From Epiperipatus broadwayi (taxonomy: Eukaryota > Onychophora > Udeonychophora > Euonychophora > Peripatidae): a stretch of 64,000 nucleotides of DNA. Shown here one piece after another: positions 36,713 to 52,764 of this stretch (the first letter of the stretch is position 1; every line of letters begins with the position of its first letter). The notes beneath the pieces were generated by a model, which made no database searches, had not been told where the DNA came from, and saw only the letters and a list, made by a program, of their open reading frames with translations. Made by a program: the position numbers and the translations under genes. Location of the stretch: NCBI GenBank assembly GCA_028023455.1, contig JAQFVV010000064.1, positions 963,825-1,027,824 on the forward strand. Direction: 5' to 3'.

Positions 36713-36824
36713 GTCAAGTGTTGTTGGCCGAGAGGTCATCGCAACCGCCTTGCAAGCAAGTAGTTGGTTGCTGACGGTTGTGGGTTCGCGTCCCGGCCGA
36801 TGCTATGACGTATGAGGAAAAAAA
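36713..36824 (+). mobile_element. tRNA-derived SINE, copy 5 (best preserved)
   Basis: Flanked by a perfect direct repeat ATACTCAATGAT (36701-36712 and 36825-36836), the target duplication. A box TGGCCGAGAGG at 36725-36735, B box GGTTCGCGTCC at 36783-36793, tail GATGCTATGACGTATGAGG and an A run. Box spacing (about 47 bp between boxes) suggests descent from a tRNA with a long variable arm (Leu/Ser type), an inference. Intact target duplication means it is the youngest of the five copies. Confidence 0.88.
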
Positions 36825-36836
36825 ATACTCAATGAT

Positions 36837-38085
36837 AAAAACTATTTCAAAGATGTTAGAGTTATCGAAAGTTTTAAAAATAAGAAACATCAAATTATTT
36901 CCTTGACTACAAAAACATGCTGTCTTCAGAAATTCAAGATTAGTGGTCCATCAGTATGTTGTTTATGTGTAATAAAGAAAAACAGTAGACATTTAAGGAA
37001 CTTATGAACTGGAAGTTAATTATATTAAACTCAAGAAAAAGTTGAACCCTGCAATTTGGCAACAAAAGGATTGTTGCAGAAGAGATTCATTTCATTCTTA
37101 TACAGATACATTCACTCACTATCTCATCAATCATGATTTTTTTCCATATTTTCTATATCTATTTTCAACTTAGTGCATGTATTTTTTAAGACTTTGGTTT
37201 AGTTGAAAAAAATTTTGCTTCAGGGGAAGCCAAAAAAACTGTTTTGAATGTAATCAAAAGGATTATAATTGTTATAAAAAAAGCTATATTAAGAGAAGAA
37301 CTTTTACCTTGTTTATTTCAGCATAAAAGAAATTGGCTTTGAACTTTTTTCAAAACTCAAGATACTTTTAAAAATGGAAATTAAAGTTTCACAATAATCT
37401 GCATGAACAAGATTAATTTTAACACACTGCAGATAACTCTCCCTAAAAATCATGATTAAGTAAAACTAACTATTTTTGAGAAAAGTATTTAGCTTGTAGA
37501 CAGCGTATATTATAATATGGAAATATTGATAGTTTTTCATAAGATTTTATATGTATTTTTTATTTTGAATTCATCTGTGATGTAGCCAGCCAACAGTTAA
37601 TTTAAAACTGGAATAACAATCTGAAATCATATTATCCAGAAATGGTATTTTAGTTGTCTAATTCTGTATAGACATAGCAAAATCACTTTTATTTTATTCT
37701 CTAATTGTTAAATAAGTATTTGAAAATTTTCTTATTACAAAAAAAAATTTTTGAAAAAGTTTATTTACTTGTGAAATGATTTTAAAAGTTTTAATAATTT
37801 AATTTTTTACACATATGTGGTATTGATATCTGATCTATTTTTTTAAGACTAAGAAATATTCAAAAAATAATTCCAGTTTTGATTAATAAAGGATCTGACA
37901 AATAATGCACTATTTCTGGATAATGAAATTTCAATATTCTGCTTCAGTTTTTGTTTTTTTTTGTTTTTTGCTTGATTATATCGTAGCTACCCTGCTGCCA
38001 ATATACAAAAAAAATTTCATTAATAACCTTTAGTATTTATAAACATATACATAATTTGATGCAACAGTAATAATAAATTTGTACT
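36837..38085. other. AT-rich intronic stretch
   Basis: No coding sequence, RNA or repeat family recognised. Confidence 0.45.
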
Positions 38086-38089
38086 GATT

Positions 38090-39685
38090 TAGAGTGCATT
38101 CATTGCTATTTTGAATTCTAAGGACTACACAAAAACACCGCTGACACATCCAACCAATAAATGACATTGCATAATCGATGTGAGGTTGCTTGGATGTGTC
38201 AGTGGTGTTTTTGGGTGGTCCTTAAGTCAAAATGGTGGTGAATGCAGTCTAAATACTTCTAAAATACGAATGTTATTACAATAATAATGCTGTAAAGCAC
38301 CAAAGTATGCAGAGAGCAGAAGGAATGTCATATCATCCAAAAAATGCAAAAGTCTGATCAAACTAAGCATATAATTTCAAAATAGTAAAAGCTTGTAACT
38401 TCTAAAATATAAATTTAATTGCAATAATGATGGTGCAAAGTGCCAAAGTATATTCGAAAGGGGAAGGGTGTTTTGGGATATACAAAATATATTACAAAAA
38501 ATGCAATCTGATCAAACCAAGTTCATAATTTCGAAAAACTACCAGCTTATAACTAAAATACAAATTACATTACAATATATGCCCATAACAATATAAAATA
38601 AAGCATATTTACAATAGGATTTTTTCTTACCAGAAAAAAATCTGATGTCTCATGTTTCCTTTGTTCCATGTAGTTAAAAAAATAGAGATAAGAAAAAAAG
38701 TGCTGTTCACATTTAATCTGCTGACATGGATATCAGACCTACACTTGATCATGTGACATCCTTACAGGTTCTTAAAATTGATGCAAATCTATATATTCAT
38801 TTACATAATTTTCTACTTATTAACATCAAAATGATTTTTGCTATCAACAAAAATGAACACAGAAACATGTTTAAAAAATATTTACATATTTTAATAAAAA
38901 ATATTGATTATTTCAAATGTAAAAGATGGCATTGAATTAAATAAAATAGTCACTAATCTTTTTATCATCAGTAGGTAGCATTAGCATCTTTGAGAAAGTT
39001 AATCAATAAATTTTATTTAGATTCTTTTTATCCATCCACCAACAAACAATGACATGTGAGAAATTAAGCATACAATATTACTATTAATTTTGTATTAATT
39101 GTAAATTTAATATTCTTTACTTTAGACAATTATTCTTTTGACTAATGTTAAATAAAATATGATTTATTACTAATTGTAGAATTAATGTGCTTCATCAGTT
39201 GTTTCTATGTTTATTCAACATTTACATTATTTCAACATGTGGTTATAGGTCTATATTGTAATAAAATTCATACTTTAGAAGCTTTTAGTATTCCAAAATC
39301 ATAAGCTTGTTTTGATCAATTTTGCATTTATTGAACATTTGGTTTTTTAATTTTGTATGTGTCCATTATTTTTTTCCTTTACTTTTTCTGTTTAAGTATT
39401 TTAAATTCATATTTTACAAATTATAAGCTTTTAGTATTTCAAAATTTATTTATTCCTCCCATTTTTAATATTTTGTATATTTTAGTCACTTGATTTGATC
39501 AAGGATAGTTGTAGGAAATTTGCACTTTAATTTTTTAATTATTGATGTAAATTGTGATTTTGTAACAGCTGGTCATATCATGACCATGTGTGGATTGTTC
39601 TATGGCATTTATTGCTTAGATGTATCAGCAAGGGGTTTTGGGCAGTCATTAGCATTCAAAATGACCATGAGTGCACTCTAAATTA
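38090..39685. mobile_element. Long terminal-inverted-repeat element with tandem subunits
   Basis: The left end AGAGTGCATTCATTGC (38091) is mirrored at the right end by GAGTGCACTCT (to 39680). Following both ends inward come CAAAAACACCGCTGACACAT and its right-hand counterpart (GCTGATACATC, inverted at 39615-39630). Left of centre two tandem units of about 145 bp (38250-38395, 38396-38540) share TAACTTCTAAAATA, GCACCAAAGTAT and TGATCAAAC; their inverted relatives fill 39240-39520. The left end also forms a local hairpin (38091-38151 with 38184-38253). No transposase in the interior; a foldback-type or non-autonomous DNA element is the likely explanation. Confidence 0.65.
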
Positions 39686-39926
39686 GTAATATAAATTCTT
39701 CTATTATAACTAAAATCCACTATAAATACAGTGAAGACATGAATTATGCTATATCTATCTATATGAGTGCAATTAAATGCTTTTTTTAAAAAATGTAAAT
39801 GAATAAAAAGAAATGTAAACAAACAAAAAAAACTTTTTAAATTCATAAATTTATTAAATTATACAATAAATCCAATAATGCTTAAGGCACTTAGATGGCA
39901 CTTAAATAATACTAATATTATTAACA

Positions 39927-40048
39927 ATTAGCAATCTCAATCTGTTGTCAAGGCAACTTCTTTTAATCAATATATATATATATATATAGGATTTCCATCT
40001 TTATTGATTAAAAGAAGTTTCCTTAACAACTGATTGGGATTGCTGATT
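39927..40048. repeat. Inverted repeat with AT core
   Basis: CAATCTCAATCTGTTGTCAA and CTTCTTTTAATCAAT on the left pair with ATTGATTAAAAGAAG and CAACTGATTGGGATTGC on the right, around a short AT microsatellite. It sits directly upstream of the Penelope endonuclease relic and may belong to that element's terminus. Confidence 0.75.
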
Positions 40049-40149
40049 TAATGACATTGATATTGTTTAAGTTTTGATTGTTTTCATCTTTTTATTAAAT
40101 TGTACAAATCTCTTGACAGCAATAGCCAATTTCTTGTTTTGATAAATAT

Positions 40150-40495
40150 ACATTCTCAAGTCTCAAATGTAATTTTTTTTAAATTACATTCCCTCTATGG
40201 TAATTGTCATGCAGCATATTATGGTGAGACCAAGGCTTCTGTTCATACGAGGTTGCTGCAACATAAATATGCATACAATAAGGCACTAATGGATCCTTCC
40301 CACTTTTCTATTTTTGCACAGCATAAAATTACTACAGGCCACTCATGTATACCAGATAATCTGCAAGTGATACGTGATGAGTGACATGAGATAAGAAGGA
40401 AAATCAAGGAGGCCTATTTCATTAACTTAGATGAAAACTCCTTAAATAAAAGAGACACATTATGCAATCTCGAAGAAATGGCAGACCTAATTTAA
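40150..40495 (+). pseudogene. Penelope-like element fragment: GIY-YIG endonuclease
   Basis: The frame reads CHAAYYGETKASVHTRLLQH (40211-40270), the second half of a GIY-YIG nuclease (Y-x-G-E-T, then the catalytic-type R..L..H), then DPSHFSIFAQHKITTGHSC and NLQVIRDE. After an in-frame stop (40382) it continues EIRRKIKEAYFI, LNKRDTLCNL, the usual Penelope end. In intact elements this domain nicks the target DNA. RT is absent, so this is a 5'-truncated copy. Downstream, 40556-40600 (ATGAAGGC..GCTTCTTTGAAAAGC) may be a decayed hammerhead, as found in Penelope termini, but the core is mutated. Confidence 0.75.
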
Positions 40496-40865
40496 ATAAT
40501 TTGCATCTGTTGGTTTAAATAAATAAATAAATTGAACATCACTATCTATCTAGAGCTTTGAAAATGAAGGCATAGCTTCTTTGAAAAGCACTTTAGAAAT
40601 AAATAAATAGAATAATAATATATATTTGAGTTTGTGGGGGATATTACTGTAGAATATCTGATTTTATTACATATATAAACCACACATTTCGTTATTTAAC
40701 AGATTAACATGTGTATATATATTTTATTTTGCTAATGTTTATTTTTTCAAAAAGGTTTATGTACAGTATTATCATCGTGCTTTTAATAAAATGTATTGTA
40801 GTATAATGAGTGATAAATCAAAAACAAATGTAAAGTACTTTGAGAAAAAATAATATTGGTTTAAT

Positions 40866-41240
40866 ATGAAACAGTAAGAAATCATTTTCTGAAATCAATC
40901 ATATTTCAAAAAGCCCTGAAGCAGCTAAAGTTGTAACTAAAGTAGGGAACAAAAGTTTGATCAAAACAAAAAAGCCTTAAATCAATAGTTAAATCATATG
41001 AATCCTAAGAAATTCTAGTTGATGATCTGAAATTGTGTCAGACAACTTTCAGACTCAATGAATATTTAGCCTAAAAATCTGGATCACTCAATTCCAAGAC
41101 AGGAATGGTTAAATAGATTCCAAAATCATTATATTCTTAAAAATATTAAAATAAATGGTGAATCTGTATCCAATGAAGCTGTTACTATATTTTCATTGGA
41201 ATTTTAAAATAATGTTGAAGAAGAAAATGTCCAGAACAAA
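40866..41240 (+). pseudogene. pogo/Tigger-like (CENP-B/jerky type) transposase relic
   Basis: After broken frames (KKALNQ, DSMNI) the segment 41106-41215 reads WLNRFQNHYILKNIKINGES, then VSNEAVTIFSLEF, a stop, NNVEEENVQN. W-L-x-R-F-x-x-x-(H/Y)-x-I ... GE(S/A) followed by an acidic helix is the CENP-B-type DNA-binding domain entrance of pogo/Tigger transposases. The DDE catalytic part that should follow is not recognisable. Could it be a source of transposase for the MITE copies? Nothing in the sequence proves that link. Confidence 0.6.
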
Positions 41241-44200
41241 TAGTTAATCATGATGAAAAAATCGTGATTGATTAAACACATCCAGAGTACTGTAAATATA
41301 AATATAAATTTGCTTTCTCAATTTATTATTAATAACATTATTTTTTAAAAAGAAATTGCTTCTATTATAATCTTAATTTACACATACATACTACATATAT
41401 AAATCTTCTATTATATATATTTGTATGTATGTGTTGAAAAGTATTGTACTGTGTCCAATAAACAATATTTATTGTATTATAATGAAGGTTTTCCAATAAA
41501 ACATTTGCTGTATAAATTGTATGTGAGAAGGACTTACACAAAATATGCTGTGGTTTACAGACACTATATAGATAAATATTGCAATTATTACAAATTACTA
41601 AGATTCCATGTAAGGAATAAAATATCTCAGAAAGCTCAGGATTTTTCAATTCATCTGGTTAAGTGTTTTATCAATTTTCAAATATATAACCTACTTAAAG
41701 CCAATTTACAAAGACATTCGATTAGTCATTTTACAAAAAGAGATTACATACACACCTAAAAAAAATGTTGAATATCATTTTTCCATGAACCATTTACATT
41801 TATGTCTCCTCCCCCAAGAGTTCCCTTTTCTCTACATTTCACTTTTAACACATGGCATGATAAGAAAATTATTTATTTAAGAAGGTTACATTGAAGTAAA
41901 TATGTTTTAAGAGATATTGGGTTTATACCTGTATATTTACAGCACAATTATATATACCATCAACTTAAAAGTATTAATTAAAATGCTTAAATAGGGTTAC
42001 ACTGAGGTAGATTCCCAAAAGACAATCATTTGTGAGGTGCCACATTTACAATCATAAACTTGTGGTTGTGCATGCCTATACACAATATAGCATAATATAT
42101 ATTTTAAAAAAAAACTTATACTAATTGTAACCTTTTGACTTTTTCTTTTTTCCTTTTTAAAAAATTACAATTTAAAATTATTAATATATTTTCTTTCTCA
42201 TGTTTAATATATGTGCTATTTCTTTCTGGCAGTGCTTTTATAAAATTTAAAGTATATGGCTTAATGTAATTACATAAAAATATTTCATTTAAAACAAAAA
42301 TTTAATCAAGGTACCTGTGGTTTATTATACATGGCCACACATTGGGTGCCAATTATAATAGTCAGAGTAGTGATCTCACCATATTTGCCATACAAGGGTG
42401 CCACCAAGCTATTGGAACCTGGAAAATTTATATAGTATGCAGATACATACTGTAAGATCCAAAAGTTTAAATAAATATGACTGAAATGCCCCAGTCACTA
42501 GCTCACAGAGCAGCAGAGATAATTTTTAAGTTTATAAAAAATAAAATTAGTCACTGCCAGTAAACAATACACAGAAACATTTATTTTGTGCATATATAAA
42601 ATTTAGAATTATTTTATTATAATGTTTACTGTAGAATTTCTATTATAATGTTTACTTTAGAATTTGATTTATTTTTTAATTTTTTATTTTATGTTTGCTC
42701 AGATGAATTTATTAATATTTTATTAGAGTGTCGAGTATAGATAGACTACATAGATTGCACTTAAAAAAAAATATTCTATCCTTTATTTAACTCTAGGCCA
42801 AAAGTTTGCAGTCAAACTAATGCCAGTCTATCTGATATATCGATGTATTCTATGCAACATAAATACAACAGCACAATATCCTACTGTCAGGAAAGTACAT
42901 CTGAACAGTGTGGTTATATAAAAGGAATTATTTCTCATCCAGTACAGGAATGCTACATCTGTCTGGCAAGAAGAACAATAAAAAAACTCCATAGAAAGAG
43001 ATTGCAGTCCTTTTGCTGACTTACCATCCCATTCCATAGGCTAAATGGGTGATCCAAGGAGCAGGGAATATCATCTGCTTCCAATGGTCAGTAAGAGATG
43101 GGACTTATTTTGCCCAAAGGTGGTGTATAATATGATCCTGCATGTAGCGGATCTTTATGCTACATTTACTAATTACACCAATACATCAAATCCATTGATC
43201 CAATTTAACTGCAAAACAAATAATCTAAGATTTAACCTCCCTTAAACTAACATAACTTTACAAATCTATGCAGCCATTTATGCCTGACTTAAATTTAACA
43301 TGATTTAATTAAAAGTTTTAGTTATGTAAAAAAAAATATTAATAACCACTTAAACAAATGGAAAAAATAAATTAATTGAAATGATTTTAAAACTTATATA
43401 TAATAAAAATAACTATTAATGATATAATTTGGTCAGATAGAAATTCATATTTAAATACTGGAATAGTTTTATAGTTAAAGTTCATTAGAGTTCATAAAGT
43501 TCTTATGGTTTTAAAAAAGAAAAAGTCCATACTTTCTAGTTGCTTGTAACTTGGATCCATCATTAATTCCACAACATCCTGGAGAAGACAGGTATGCTAT
43601 TGCCATTCTGTTTGCATTTATTCAGAGGTCCCTTACTTAGTTCGTATGGTTGTTTGCAGGATTTTATTGCAGGGTCTTGGTGTCCTGGTGTCCACAATAT
43701 AAACAAATGATATTTCATTTTTTTCTTTTGGAGAAAGTGCATCTTTTAATCCCTTCTTCAACTCTCCTGGAGCTAACACACACATCTTAACTTACATATA
43801 CTTTTTTCTTTTTATATTAAATTTGCAGATTAACTCAACATGACATCGTGATGATGATTATTCTTTTGCTGAGGTCCATTTCCTGAGGGATTTTTTTATT
43901 GGCTATTCTGTTCTTATTGTTTTTCTCCACCTGACCTTTAATTACAAATTTTGAGATGCCCAAAGACTAGTTTACTTTGACTAATTAAAATAATCATTTC
44001 CATTTTACACAATAGCATTAATTAAATTTATATATTTTTAAAGTTATATTTTTATCTTTAAATCTTTAAGTTTTTTTTTCTTAAAATTTAGTTTTAAAAC
44101 TTTTTCTTTTTTTTTTAATAAAGTTTTCTTTTAATGATTTTTCCATCTGTGCGATTTTATATATATATGAGTTTAGATGTCTTAATTTTCAATTTTTAAT

Positions 44201-44342
44201 TTTTAAGACAAATTTTTATTTGCGAACTTTTTATTTTTAATTTCTAATTTTATTTATTAGAATGTAACAGCATGTGTACCCGTTATAATATATATAGAAA
44301 ATAATCCCAATGCATAATGCTATACTGAAATAAATATACAAA
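41241..44342. other. Intronic stretch without recognised genes
   Basis: Mostly AT-rich. 42330-42500, 42790-43250 and 43540-43700 are less AT-rich and may be old repeats, but show no domain, SINE boxes or second copy in the window. Open frames of up to 112 codons (41421-41759) have no recognisable similarity and AT-driven composition. Confidence 0.4.
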
Positions 44343-44551
44343 TATTAAGCATTAAATCACCCCACATGGTTAAGAAATCCAGTACTACCCTCTGTGAACT
44401 AATATATAAATACATTAGAGTTCGTATTACCACCCTCTGTGAACTAATATATAAATATATTAGATAATACGAACTCTAATGTATTTATATATTAGTTCAC
44501 AGAGGGCGGTACTGGATTTCTTAACTATGTGGGGTGATTTAATGCTTAATA
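44343..44551. repeat. Palindromic repeat, arms about 88 bp
   Basis: 44343-44430 and 44464-44551 are near-perfect reverse complements (landmarks AAATCACCCCACATGG / CTATGTGGGGTGATTT and CCCTCTGTGAACTAAT / ATTAGTTCACAGAGGG). The 33-bp spacer contains another copy of the CCCTCTGTGAACTAAT segment, so three copies occur. Confidence 0.85.
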
Positions 44552-44585
44552 TATATATATATATAGTACCCTCACTACTGGTAAA

Positions 44586-49849
<5,264 letters not shown>

Positions 49850-49882
<33 letters not shown>

Positions 49883-49886
49883 ACTA

Positions 49887-49934
<48 letters not shown>

Positions 49935-50131
49935 TAAATATTTGTAAATACAGTAACTTAATAATTAAAAAATATTTTATCCACTTAGGAGCACTTTTGA
50001 TTGTCCCAGTAATCTGTGTCAACTAAAGCTTTGAAATGCTAACTTTTCCACAATTCTGTGATGTTAATGTTTGCTGCTTGCTTGTTAATAATTAATATAA
50101 TTATGTATAGTGCTTTAAAAATACAGACATC

Positions 50132-50169
<38 letters not shown>

Positions 50170-50191
50170 GATGTCTGTATTTTTAAGCTAG

Positions 50192-50228
<37 letters not shown>
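49850..50228. repeat. Cluster of AT dinucleotide tracts and a palindrome
   Basis: AT tracts at 49850-49879, 49898-49930, 50137-50164 and 50195-50228. Around the third, TTTAAAAATACAGACATCAA (50114 on) pairs with TTGATGTCTGTATTTTTAA (50168-50186): a palindrome with a pure AT centre, able to extrude as a cruciform. Confidence 0.85.
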
Positions 50229-50230
<2 letters not shown>

Positions 50231-50977
50231 AAAAGCTAAACTAGTCAATAAAATAATCAAAATTACACCAAATACACAACTCAACCAGACTATCAAAAAA
50301 ATATAAACTCTAAAACACAACCAATGGTTTCACTGCTACAAAAAGACTTCTCAAGTGTAAAGAACCTCAAAATAATAACATACTTAAGTTAAACATTACC
50401 CACAATACCACTTAATCCCATACACCCTTAATATTAAAGAAATATTTAAATAATTTATTTGCTTCAGAATCATAAATTTTTAATAAAAAAATATTGTTTT
50501 GTATAGATTTATATTAATTAATGGTTGATAATGATTGTTAGTGATATAATCAAAAGTACTTCCAGTAAAGAATATATTTTATTTAAAATTTGAATACTGT
50601 GTTGAATAGATTTGTTTGAATTATATATATATATTGTAACAAACGGGGTTCGAATGCAAGCGTATGTAATATATTACTAATTGCGAGTGTTAATGTTGAG
50701 CGACTATATACAAAAAGATATATATGTAAATAGTCATTTGAACCCTGTTACAAAGAGTGTGAATGTTAGGTGGGTATGCTTATATAAATATATTTGTATA
50801 TGTGAGTATAAAATGTGTGTATGTATTAACGGTGATGGTTACAAGCAATTATATACAGAGCTGTATAAGTTGTAATTGATTATTCATATATATTTTATCT
50901 GTTAAATTTTTTCTTTAAGTCTGGTTTTAATAATATTGTCAGTAACACGTGTTTTCTTTTGCTAATTAATCTTTTGA
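50229..50977. other. AT-rich intronic stretch with a small inverted repeat
   Basis: TGTAACAAACGGGGTTCGAA (50636-50655) is partly mirrored by TTTGAACCCTGTTACAA (50738-50754). No gene recognised. This segment leads into the composition island at 50978. Confidence 0.4.
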
Positions 50978-51600
50978 ACATATGAAGATAGAAATAGAAA
51001 TAAATCAGTTGCTGTAGGCGGTTTAGTAATAACTGGCGTCAAGAAGTCCGAAAACGGGTCAGGTGGGTATTTTTGGAAAACAATAGAAGAACGGGACAGT
51101 GGCATAGGGATATTGGAAGAAAATTTTACAAAGTTAAAGAGTGAAAACAAAAGAACTTTTTTGTGGGCTCGAAAGGATAGAAAAAAAGAAAAAAAATGCG
51201 GCTTGGACTACGGAGTGTGTGGACGTATAAAATTTTCTTAAGAAGTTTATTAATATTTCTCACCCAAAATGTCGGGGTAATTCAATAGCACTAGTTTCGT
51301 TAACTGATCCAGTGAACAGTTGTCATGGAACCCATCTGAAGTGGACCTACAAACTTCGCTATACAAAAGAGTTCTTGTTCATCAAGTGTAATGGCGACGA
51401 AAGATCTATGAAATGGGACCCTTTCATAAAGTGAGTGAATCATCTACTCCACCTCCAGAATAAGCTATTCGATATACCATATTGGAAATACTTGCCATCC
51501 GTTATATCAACCAGACCAGTATTCATGGAGAATTATAAATGCGGACTTGTCTTTGACCGTGTGAACGGTCGACGGTACTTAAGGTAATTGACGTTTACAC
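50978..51600 (+). other. Composition island with an 87-codon open frame, unidentified
   Basis: 50978-51238 is open without a start codon: it reads SVAVGGLVITGVKKSENGSG, later GYFWKTIEERDSGIGILEEN, then KSENKRTFLWARKDRKKEKK and ends CGLDYGVC-GRIKFS. G+C is higher than in the neighbourhood through about 51600. ACTGGCGTCAAGAAG at about 51032 could be a primer-binding site after an LTR, in which case this is a Gag leader of a decayed retroelement; no matching LTR pair was seen. I do not recognise the protein. It could also be an exon of an unknown gene. Confidence 0.3.
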
Positions 51601-52280
51601 TAAATATATGTTCAATGAATGCATCTTGGTAAAGAAACTAGTGTTACCTCAATATTAATTGCTATAATAAATCTCTTTTAAATTAAATAAAATAACAACT
51701 TTAAATAAACAGCTCTGATATATAATTGCACTATTTTGATGCGTATATGAATTATATATGTCTGTATCAGGGTAAATGGGCTGTGCGCTTGAATATTGAT
51801 ATATTTATATGCGTGGATAAATGAGATTTTATCGGTATTAAGTATGGTAATAAATAGAGTAAATTGTATGATAACATTCGGGTTGGGTTATTAGATTTAT
51901 AATGGATAAATTATCGGACAGAATAGATAGACACATAAGACTTAGTTGGGTAGTGTTTAGCTTTGTTCTCTAGTTAGACTATAGTCCCCAAACCCTGAGA
52001 TTGAGCTGGTACGGATGCGCTACCATAAATACAGGTATATATATATATATATATACCCGAACCCTTATTTACGTTTTTGATGAGATAATTCTTATCCATG
52101 TGTAAGATTGGCGCGTGAGATGGAATCAGACCATGCTCACAAATATCCTCACTTGAAGCTACGGGTAGAAGCGTACAATGGCGATATAAAATATAACGGG
52201 TAATACTATAATATATATATATATATTCAACAGTGTTATCTGTGTTGCTATACCTTGGATCTCAACTCTTACAGTTATAA
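51601..52280. other. Intronic stretch without recognised genes
   Basis: Contains GGTACGGATGCGCTACC near 51999 and two short AT tracts (52036-52055, 52211-52226). The 52080-52200 part is less AT-rich and may continue the element of the preceding island. No domain seen. Confidence 0.35.
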
Positions 52281-52764
52281 TGTCCAGCTACTAGATTATA
52301 CATAACAGCTTTGAGACTGGTCAAAATTGTTTGTCTTTTGATCAAGTGTAGTTTGGACAAGTTTACTATCCATCCTGCAGATGCAATATTATTAGTTACT
52401 ATACTTTAATATACATTCGCTCTAGGTTTAATTTGAATTAAAAAATAGAGTTCCCATTTATTAAATAATTTACATCCATATTAACCCATAAAAAATTTTA
52501 AATTTAAGTGCATGACTTGCTGATTGTAGTTGGAATATAAAAAATGTTGTTATATATGTCCAGCTACTAACTCATATGTAACTGCTTGGGTGTTTGATCA
52601 AACGCAGTTATATTTTGATTAGTAGTAGCTTGGACAAGTTTAATATTGTTATTGTTTCAGCCTATAGAACTAATCTGATTGGTTACTGCATTTTAATATA
52701 ACTTGGCTGCAGATTTAATTTCTTTTGAAAGATGGAGTTCCCATTATTAAATAATTTTCATCAT
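52281..52764. repeat. Direct duplication, units of about 200 bp
   Basis: 52281-52480 and 52557-52764 share TGTCCAGCTACTA, AGCTTGGACAAGTTTA-like, ATTGGTTACT/ATTAGTTACT, ATAGAGTTCCCATTTATTAA/ATGGAGTTCCCATTATTAAA and the ends. Period about 276 bp. No coding sequence. Confidence 0.75.

Noticed and set aside
36713-36824. Functional tRNA gene
   Set aside because: A and B boxes are present, but there is no consistent cloverleaf acceptor stem, an A tail and target duplication are present, and four diverged relatives share a non-tRNA tail: it is a SINE.
41421-41759. 112-codon plus-strand open frame
   Set aside because: No recognisable domain, composition dominated by Y, K, I and N as expected for AT-rich DNA, overlapped by a similar-length antisense frame.
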